Positions 56,827 through 64,000 of a stretch of DNA of 64,000 nucleotides are shown in pieces. The notes under the pieces were generated by a model, which was not told the origin of the DNA, searched no databases, and saw nothing but the letters and a program-made list of their open reading frames with translations. This DNA is from Salvator merianae. Taxonomy: Eukaryota > Chordata > Lepidosauria > Squamata > Teiidae. Position 1 is the first letter of the stretch. Every line of letters starts with the position of its first letter. The translations under genes and the position numbers were made by a program. The DNA lies in contig QVOM02000021.1 in the NCBI GenBank assembly GCA_003586115.2, positions 14,452,185-14,516,184 of the forward strand, written 5' to 3'.

Positions 56827-57006
56827 GGCCCTTTCTGCACTTGACCTTATTGCGGATTGTATTCCAGAATAGGGACCTGCTATCCACATGCTAGTGCAAA
56901 CTATGAAAGGTCTTTCCTAGGGCCTACCATAGTCTGCACTAGCATGCAGATGGCAGGTCCTTATTCTGAGATATAATCTGGAATAAGTCCAAGTGCAGAA
57001 AGGGCC
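56827..57006. mobile_element. Palindromic MITE, 180 bp, second copy
   Basis: It has the same length and termini (GGCCCTTTCTGCACTTG / CAAGTGCAGAAAGGGCC) as 4296-4475 and matches its reverse complement closely. No target duplication is evident. A third, partial copy lies at 59524-59590. Confidence 0.85.
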
Positions 57007-57009
57007 ATA

Positions 57010-58020
57010 GCATCAGCAAACCTTTTGATCTGAATAATTTGGTGTAAGCATACATGGAGGGAGGGGCTTCCATTGCACCCACTCGTGCCTGCTGCCCTGA
57101 TGTCATCATTTTTGCCTTTACGTGGGGGCTAAAAAATATTCAACAGAGACTTGTCTCTGCTAGGGCCCTTTCTATATGGCCATTCCAGCCTGAACTCTGG
57201 AGCTCTTCAAGGCAGGATGCCCAGTCCTGCTCGTTTTGAAGCATAAGATGTCTCAGATGAGGAGTCAGAGTCCCATTCTCTAAACAGGGAAGGTGCCTTC
57301 AGAGCTTCATGTGATTGGGGGTCTGCATTATTGCAGACATTTCTCCATTTCCTGAGGGAAGAATACCCACCCAGGGGATGGGATTTGATCTGGGCAATGG
57401 GTGGTATCCACATTGCATTTTCTCCTCTCCGGGGGCTTCCCTCTTACTTACTTTGCCAGGGGTGAGTACATGGCACTGATTGTGTCCCAGTGATCACATT
57501 CCCTCTTTCAGCCACCTGACTGAAAATGGCAGGGGGAGGAGCAAAGAGGGGAGGGGAATGTAATCTCAGCTCTTCCTTCCCTCCCTCTTGTTTGCATTCT
57601 GCATGCTTAAACTACCCATAGTTGTGATGTGTTTGCCAGAGGACAGCTGAACATTGTCCTTACTGCACCGTGTCCTGTGGGAAAAGCAGTGGCAGCTAAA
57701 ACATTGTAAAGCCAATATCTTGTGTTTCTTGAGGTTGGGTGTGTGGAATTTGTCTCTTGAGCAAAGAAGGGCATGCTTAAAAAAAAACCCAAAACCTCTG
57801 TGTCACTCCCCACCACCATAACCACAGTTTACTAAAGTAACATTGACTCTTTTGTTTAATCACAGTTTTAGAACAACCCTGCATGTGTGAGAGTTAAACC
57901 TAGGATCAGTGGTGGCACAGAGATCAAGGCAGCAGAATGCCCAGGCTCCAGCAGGAACCTGAACCAGTTCAGGAAGATGAATGTGAGGCTTCTTTCCTTT
58001 GTCACCTTGTGGTTGCTGCT
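57010..58020. other. No gene recognised
   Basis: GGGCCCTTTCTATATGGCC at 57162 has the form of a GGCCC-type element end, but no second end was found. Confidence 0.35.
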
Positions 58021-58026
58021 GTCTAG

Positions 58027-58164
58027 GGCTGCATCCACACATGGCTTATTTATTCTGCTATATTTGGATATTCCTGATTAAAGCATGGATATTCCGGAAT
58101 ATCCATGCTTCATTCCGGAATATCCAAATATAGTGGGATAAATAAGGGATGTCTGGGTGCAGCC
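58027..58164. mobile_element. Palindromic MITE, 138 bp, with 3-bp target duplication TAG
   Basis: It starts GGCTGCATCCACACATGGC and ends GTCTGGGTGCAGCC. The centre is a perfect 26-bp palindrome whose first half is GCATGGATATTCC, and the outer arms repeat GGATATTCC and ATATTTGGATATTCC. TAG flanks it at 58024-58026 and 58165-58167. Confidence 0.8.
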
Positions 58165-58169
58165 TAGAG

Positions 58170-59520
58170 GAGTTCCTTATTTGCATCCAGTTTCTTGTAT
58201 ATGCTGTCTTGGAGCAACCCTCTAAACACAGTGAAATATACTTCCGAGCAGGCATGTATCAGATGGCTCTCTGTTTAGGATCCTCCTTTTAGCTTCAAAT
58301 AGTTAAGCAAGCAACTGCTAATTTAGTTTTTTGAAAGGAACTAATGAAATAAATCTCTTGAAACTGCCTTTGTCCTGGGAACCTCTGCAAAGTCCATTAT
58401 CAAAAAGGCCAACTGTTATGAAAGTCTTGTCTTTTTGATAAGTAATAGGTTTGTTTTTCTTTTCTCCTCTGCTGCAAGAACCTGAATAATATCTGTAAGA
58501 GACCTCTTTATGAACTTGCGGGGAATAAAATATGCTAGTTGATGGTAAACAGTGACCAGCACTGTATAATGAGAATCCTGAGCCTCGGGCTAGATTGCTA
58601 AGAAGGACCCACTTGACTGACGTATTATTAGGAAATATTCGTAAACTGCACCAGAAATGTAGTATGACATTTTAAAATTTACTTCCCCAGATCAAAATAT
58701 TCTTGAGCCATATAATCAGGAAGATGCGAGAGGGGGTGTATGGCCAAGTTCAGACTCCCAGGTGTTCTGGATCCTTTCTGCAAACTAGCTGAAAAGACCT
58801 GAGGAGCCATAGTTTGAGCAATGATAAGCTTCAGCTTTGGGATCGCTGCACAGTTCAGCACTGGAGTAGCTGCCTGGAAAACAAAGCAATTTTTGTCTCT
58901 GGTATCTTCCCAGAAAAAGGTGCGGATATGTCTGTGTGGTCACTAGAGGTCAGCCCTGATTCAATGGTATCAAATGATGTCTATGCACCTTTAAAATGAC
59001 TTGGCGTACACAAGCAGCGTAATGAAATGGCAGAATTGTGAAGCCATTAAATGAATGGCAGGTAGATAGTTTCGCTCATTCCCAGTTTGACAGTCTCCCT
59101 GCAAATAAAGAGCTAGCACAGCAGGAAGAGCAATCATAGCCAAGCCTATTCCTTCATAGGCTAGTCTTCTATTTGTACTGAGTTTAACAGCAGCAGCAGC
59201 AGCAACAACCCCTGGCTGGAAACTCCTTAAAATGCAAACTGTCTGCTTTCAATCTGAAATGTTAAAGTCCCAAGATTCCAGAACAGATTCTTCTTTCTTA
59301 CTCATTTTTCTCACTGCCAAATTGCATTAGCTTCATTCTAAAACCGTACTCTGAATTCACTAAGGGCAGCTTTATATACTGCATCTATACATGTGTTACA
59401 GTGACTTGCAGTTGAATGTGTGAAAGGCTTTGTTGAAAAGCATTTTGCTCATTCCATTCATTCATTTATGATATTTGTATTCCACTGTTCCTCTGAAAAG
59501 CCCATGGTGGTACACCTGTC
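58170..59520. other. No gene recognised; CAG run
   Basis: A short AGC-repeat run followed by AACAAC lies at about 59188-59208. No exon was identified. Confidence 0.4.
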
Positions 59521-59523
59521 CAG

Positions 59524-59590
59524 GGCCAGCCATAGTCTGCATCAGCATATGGATGGCAGGTCCCTATTCCAGAATATAATGCAAAACATG
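59524..59590. mobile_element. Fragment of the 180-bp palindromic MITE
   Basis: CCATAGTCTGCATCAGCATA and GGATGGCAGGTCCCTATTCC match one arm of 4296-4475 and 56827-57006. The terminal part is replaced. Confidence 0.65.
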
Positions 59591-60089
59591 CCATCTAGGA
59601 AATTTAAAAGAGAATTTTAAGTTGTAAGTCTTTCTTTTTAATTCTGCAACTTGATTTCTGCTGCAATTTGGTCCAGCGTAACAATGGAGATCAAGGAGAA
59701 ATAATCCAACAGCTATTTAAGTTGTTTCAATTCTTGAGTTTGTCTGAGCCCCTTAAAATTTAGGGACCACGGAGATTCATGATAATTTTTGGTTGCCTTA
59801 TTGCAGCTATGTGTATAATTATAAGTAAAGAAGTGTTTGATCAAATTCCAAAGTCACTGTATTCTCATTCAACTTCTTTTAAAAAAGGGCAACTTTCAAG
59901 GAATTTTTATAGGTTCATCTCCTCCCTCATCTGCAGTATTCATTTCTATAATCACAACCCCTTGAGGAGGAACCCACATCTACTTTGCCCCTTACCTCAA
60001 ATATTTGGATATTCATTGTCATTCCTTTAGTGCAGCCCTAACAATGTCTACTCAGAAGTAAATTCTACTGTAGACAATAGTCTCAAGAA

Positions 60090-60285
60090 AGTAAGCATTT
60101 ATTTATTTTTAAAATTATATATCACTTTTCTTTAAAAAAAAAAACCTAAAGCAGCTTATATAGCAATATAAAATCAAAATTAAAAAAATGTAAAAGACCT
60201 TGTTGAAAATAATATTACAGCAGCAGATGATGGCGTATGGGAAATAGAACAGACAATTTAGCTATTCATATGAGGAAGATCTAGG
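60090..60285 (-). repeat. L2 LINE 3' end, antisense (first piece of an interrupted copy)
   Basis: An A/T-rich 3' end (TTTATTTATTTTTAAAATT, CTAAAGCAGCTTATATAGC) leads into AGATCTAGGTGAAAGGGTC, the antisense L2 order. It continues after the inserts at 60622 and 62040. Confidence 0.55.
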
Positions 60286-60289
60286 TGAA

Positions 60290-60470
60290 AGGGTCTTCAC
60301 TAGCTCTAGCTCCAGCCAACCTAGCTGTTCGAAAGCAAGTAATTGCAAGTAGATGAATAGGGAGCATCACATTGTGTGATGTGGAAGATAGACAGATGTA
60401 AGCCGCTTTGAGTCAGCTTCGGCCGAGAAAAGCGGGGTATAAAAACCAAGTTCTTCTTCTTCTTCTACTT
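60290..60470 (+). repeat. SINE-like unit with L2-type 3' tail
   Basis: CTAGCTGTTCGAAAGC has a B-box-like core (GTTCGAAAGC), and GCAAGTAGATGAATAGGGAG follows as in reptilian tRNA-type SINEs. The 3' half, GTAAGCCGCTTTGAGTCAGC then GAGAAAAGCGGGGTATAAAA, is an L2-type tail ending in a CTT microsatellite. A SINE borrowing the 3' end of its partner LINE would explain this. Confidence 0.6.
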
Positions 60471-60519
60471 AGATACCTGCCCTTTGACATAAGAAACAGC
60501 CTCACCTCCCGTTTTCCAG

Positions 60520-60621
60520 ACACTGTTATTGTTTTTAGTGTGTTCATTTTATATTTTTGTGGTTGTAACCTGCCCTGAGACCTTCAGGTACAGGGTGGAA
60601 TAAAAATGCAAATAAATAAAT
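60520..60621 (+). repeat. L2 LINE 3' end, sense
   Basis: TTGTAACCTGCCCTGAGACC, TTCAGGTACAGGGTGG and the tail AATGCAAATAAATAAATAAA form a typical sense L2 end. Confidence 0.65.
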
Positions 60622-60825
60622 AAAAGATGTCAGAAGAGCATTCCAGACAGTAGAGAACACCATGGAGAATGCTCAGCTGCAAGTTAACTCCAGGGTGACA
60701 CTCAGTAAATAGTGGTACTCACAGCAGGACTTCCCTGAATATTAGTGATTCTATAGGTTTACAAAACAGAAGGTGATTTGGCTAGTATTCTGTTCCTTAA
60801 TTGTTTACCCTACTGTGTGCCAAAG
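60622..60825 (-). repeat. L2 fragment, antisense (second piece)
   Basis: GAAGAGCATTCCAGACAG, GAGAACACCATGGAGAATGC and TACTCACAGCAGGACTTCC continue the antisense L2 begun at 60090. Confidence 0.5.
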
Positions 60826-60827
60826 AT

Positions 60828-62035
60828 CATAGAATCATAAAATCATAGAATCATAGAGTTGGAAGGGACCCCCAGGGTCATCGAGTCCAACCCCCTGCTC
60901 AATGCAGGATTCACTAAAGCATCCCAGACAGATAACTGTCCAGCTTTTCCTTGAAGATCTCCAGTGAAGGAGAGCCCACTACCTCCTGTGGCAACCTGTT
61001 CCAGTGACTGATTGCCCTTACGGTCAGGAAGTTTTTCCTAATATCTAGCCTGTATCTACTCCCTTGAAGTTTCATCCCATTGTTTCTAGTCCTTCCTTCT
61101 TGCGCAACTGAGAATAGGGCCAATCCTTCTGCACTGTGACAGCCCTTCAGATACTTGAAAACAGCTATCATGTCTCCTCTCAGTCTTCTCTTCTGCAGGC
61201 TAAACATTCCTAGGTCCTTTAACCGTTCCTCGTAGGACATGGTTTGCAGACCACTCACCATTTTGGTCGCCCTTCTCTGAACTTGTTCCAGTTTGTCAAT
61301 GTCTTTTTTAAACTGGGGTGCCCAGAACTGGACACAATACTCCAGATGAGGTCTGACCAAGGAAGAGTAAAGTGGGACAATTACTTCTCGTGATCTAGAC
61401 TCTATACTCCTCTTGATACAGCCCAGGATGGTATTTGCCTTTTTTGCAGCTGCATCACACTGTTGACTCATGTTTAATCTATGATCTACTAGTACACCCA
61501 GATCCTTTTCACATGTGCTGCTGCTCAGCGAGATTCCCCCCATTCTGTATTGGATATTGTCATTTTTCTTACCCAGATGTAAAACTTTGCATTTCTTCCT
61601 GTTAAATGTCATTCTGTTAGTTTCTGCCCACTGTTCAAGCTTGTCCAAATCCTTTTGAATCCTCTCCTTCTCCTCCCTAGTGTTAGCAACCCCTCCTAGC
61701 TTTGTGTCGTTTGCAAATTTGATCAGCGTCCCCTCGACACCTTCATCCAGATCGTTTATAAAAATGTTGAACAGCAATGGGCCCAAGACAGAGCCTTGCG
61801 GTACCCCACTCGAGACAGTCTTCCAATTGGATGTGAAGCCATTTATGACCACTCTTTGAGTACGATCACTAAGCCAGTTATGAATCCACCTAACAGTTGT
61901 CCTGTCAATCCCATATTTGATCATTTTTTCAATAAGTATAGTGAGACACCTTGTCAAATGCTTTGCTAAAGTCAAGATACACTATGTCCACAGCCTTTCC
62001 TTGATCGATCCATCCAGTAATTTTGTCATAAAAGG
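60828..62035 (-). pseudogene. CR1 LINE, 5'-truncated, with long RT-domain ORF and mutated active site
   Basis: The minus-strand ORF 60914-61975 (353 codons) is the longest of the window. Upstream, in another frame, AVDIVYLDFSKAFDKVSH (RT motif A) is readable near 62010-61955, so a frameshift near 61955 breaks the protein. The ORF then has SSGVPQGSVLGPLLFN (motif B, residues 55-70), KFANDTKLGG (motif C, residues 86-95) and the conserved CR1 C-terminus with HLEYCVQFWAP and HWNRLPQEVV. Motif C should be FADD; AAC at 61711-61709 gives Asn89 for the first catalytic Asp, so the enzyme would be inactive. The 3' terminus (minus strand ...CTATGATTCTATGAT) lies at about 60828-60865. The element splits an older L2. 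Confidence 0.92.
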
Positions 62036-62039
62036 AAAT

Positions 62040-62210
62040 GAAAGGTGGCGAATGACTCTGATCCAGCAACCAAATTTGTCACCAGTGCAATGGCTTAAGC
62101 ACAAACAGATGCCTTAGTCAGAAACCTTGCAATTGGATTTTGCACTAGTTGCAACCTTTGCAACAGATGCAGGTAGAGCCCCACATATCACATTATACTA
62201 ATATAGAATT
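62040..62210 (-). repeat. L2 fragment, antisense (third piece)
   Basis: CAGTGCAATGGCTTAAGCAC, TTGCACTAGTTGCAACC and GGTAGAGCCCCACATATC continue the antisense L2 order beyond the CR1 insert. Confidence 0.5.
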
Positions 62211-62214
62211 GCAG

Positions 62215-63560
62215 GGAAATATTATAGATGTGCAAATTCACTATTGCCTCCTAGGCTACATCCTGCTCTTAAGAATCCAGATCCATTCTGCAAGACTTCC
62301 TTCTGTAGCTGCAGATGAAATCTGGAATGAAGCAGCATGAAATAAAACACAGTTGATATTAGGTCTTTGAGGAAAACTTTTGCAGGAGATTATTTTCCCT
62401 CTTCTCTCAAAGCAAACTGTTTGATGAACACGTCATTCACACACCTTTCATTGGGGATTTGGTTTAAAGTAAATAGACTGCAATATTTGAAAATTCCTTT
62501 CCTGCTGAATCTTTGGCTAGACTGACTTATATACACTGCATTGAAATTGCCTGTGCAAATATTAACATTAATTCTCAAGATGTGTGATAGCTACCAAAGA
62601 AAATGTGGAAGAAACTGTGAAGAGATGCTAGTCTGGTCTGGTAGACAGATTGAGAATAAGAAGATTGAGGTCCAAATTGAACTTCTTTTGAGTGACCTCA
62701 ATTCCCTCTTTGAAATGTGAAAACAATACAGGCCTCCATTCAAAAGTTGTGCAGAAGCCAAAAGAGATTATAGGCCCAATCTAACCAAAATTAGGCACAA
62801 AGTCAGCCATATTGATTTCAGGGGCGATTTAGTGGCATGGATAACCTTTCCCTCCTTGAAGCCAACAGGGACTTAACAGCACTGATCTTTGCCTGGATTG
62901 CATCCACAGATGGTAAAAGCCTTTACTTATTAACTGTGCTATATACACATGATTAGTAATAATAATAGTACTAGATAAGAAGTGGGGCAGAGAACACTTA
63001 ATTAATTGTGATCTGAAGGATGGGATGGAACAGTCAGGGAAACAGGGACCCAATGGGTGCTTCCACAAACTTTGCATTATTTCTTTTAGTTCTTAACTAT
63101 ATCATTGCAGAGGAACAAATAAAAAGGGCTCTGGCATTTAATGAGCTGCAGATAATACTTCACAGTTTGAAAGCAGATGTTTTCAAATCTCTTGGGCCTG
63201 TGGGTACTTGTGTGGGCAAGAGATATCAGGAAGGGGAGGGGAGTTTTGTACCCATGTGTCCCTCTCATTGCTGGACTCTTACTTAGCAGATGACACTGTT
63301 TGAATGCTGCCCCATGTTCTGTCCTATTTCCGGGCCTCCCTTCCTTAAATGACAGGCTGCCAGAGTTTGAGTCCACTGAAATAGCTGTGGGGTGTATAGA
63401 GGGAACGTTTTCCTGTGCTGGTTTCCAGTTGTTGCAGGAAAAAACCTCAGAAAGTTCTCGCAATTTCTGCTCTATAAAGCATCTAACTTTTCGTCTTGCA
63501 TCCTGAGCACAGCAGAGACCCAGACTGTGCCTGGATGGGGCACAAGAACTAGATTATGCC
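62215..63560. other. No gene recognised
   Basis: Short overlapping ORFs on both strands around 63000-63620 have no motif. No clear repeat was seen. Confidence 0.4.
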
Positions 63561-63564
63561 TCAC

Positions 63565-63655
63565 GATCGAGTTGCGACTACAGTTCCCATCATCTCTGAC
63601 CACTGACTTTACTGGCTGAGGCTGACGGGAAATAAGTCGAACCACCGAGGGCCAC
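63565..63655. repeat. hAT-like element scrap
   Basis: GACTACAGTTCCCATCATCT, CTGACCACTGAC and GGCTGAGGCTGACGGGAA resemble the core of the hAT-like palindromes. Confidence 0.45.
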
Positions 63656-63900
63656 AGCTTCCTCCCCTTCTCAGGCTTCTTGCGCGAGACGAGTGCGCCT
63701 AAAGGGTCATAGGAGACACAGCCTACTTTTCATGCTAACCTGTGTGTTCAGTGTAAGCGGTCATCCAAGCGCTTCATCGGAACGCTGTATCTAGACATGC
63801 AATGACGTCCCCCGCCCCCCCACACACACTTGGCTTTTCCCGTATGTTTCTCGCCTCAGCGAGAAAGCATAGCGTGCCCAAGTATTGTGTCAGTGAGTTT
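63656..63900. promoter_or_regulatory. Mildly CpG-rich stretch, possible regulatory region
   Basis: CpGs cluster (TTGCGCGAGACGAGTGCGCC, AAGCGCTTCATCGGAACGC) and ATGACGTC is a partial CRE match. The window ends too soon to tell whether this leads into a gene. Confidence 0.25.
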
Positions 63901-64000
63901 AAGGTGCCTGAGTTTAGGTTTTCTCTCCTCCCTCTGCCTAGCCAGAGGGTTGATAACTGTTGATTTTCTTAACTCGGTTCTATCTGGACAGCAGCAGTAA

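Noticed and set aside
1..64000. Endogenous retrovirus or LTR pairs
   Set aside because: No paired long terminal repeats, primer binding site, or gag/pol/env-type frame was recognised. All reverse-transcriptase sequence found is of LINE type.
1..64000. A novel prokaryote-like gene system
   Set aside because: Gene density, intron-like signals, repeat content and microsatellites are those of vertebrate nuclear DNA; no operon-like cluster exists.

Overview
The window reads as nuclear DNA of a vertebrate, most likely a squamate reptile and probably a lizard. No bacterial-style gene density, operons or long intact ORFs are present. The identifiable material is mostly decayed transposable elements, in a combination known from lizard genomes: L2 and CR1 LINEs, BovB (RTE) LINE 3' ends, an R4-clade LINE endonuclease, a Tc1/mariner relic, hAT-type and short palindromic DNA elements, and tRNA-derived SINEs. 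No endogenous retrovirus, CRISPR array or true tRNA/rRNA gene was recognised. All repeat family names rest on remembered protein or consensus motifs, not on a database search.

Layout. 1-8 kb: one end of a larger DNA transposon, an old L2 fragment beside a Tc1 transposase relic (2.3-2.7 kb), a 180-bp palindromic element (4.3 kb), then mostly featureless sequence. 7.7-8.75 kb: an L2 LINE 3' half on the minus strand. 9.2-10.8 kb: a nested stack of elements, in which a foldback element was split by a BovB fragment that itself carries a palindromic MITE, with a separate hAT MITE in the foldback's loop. 11-15.5 kb: L2 scraps and microsatellites. 16.3-17.05 kb: the best candidate for host protein-coding sequence, two plus-strand blocks with good splice signals that join in one frame to a stop codon. 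19-19.6 kb: L2. 21.6-22.25 kb: a CpG-rich block with a perfect CRE (TGACGTCA), the best promoter or first-exon candidate. 22.7-23.3 kb: a SINE apparently split by a CR1-like element.

26-35 kb: a 456-bp DNA element, an L2 LINE with a recognisable reverse transcriptase and a hAT MITE inserted in it (28.7 kb), the R4-type endonuclease relic (30.7-31.4 kb), a second BovB end (31.8 kb) and a repeat-poor block near 33 kb. 38.5-47 kb: several DNA elements ending in GGCCC-TTTCTGCAC-like termini mixed with CR1-like 3' ends and L2. 50-59 kb: a hAT MITE with a target duplication, a CR1 remnant, a repeat-poor block (53-55 kb), the second 180-bp palindrome (56.8 kb) and another palindrome (58.0 kb). 60.1-62.2 kb: an old L2 interrupted by a SINE-like unit, an L2 3' end and a CR1 LINE holding the longest ORF of the window (353 codons), which has a mutated catalytic motif. 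The last 0.4 kb is mildly CpG-rich.

No set of genes here works together as a pathway. Most of the content is a layered insertion history; host function is limited to the two-exon candidate, the CpG/CRE block and possibly the repeat-poor blocks. I found no convincing undescribed biological system. The most interesting items are the nested palindromes, the short-TSD MITE families and the unidentified coding candidate.
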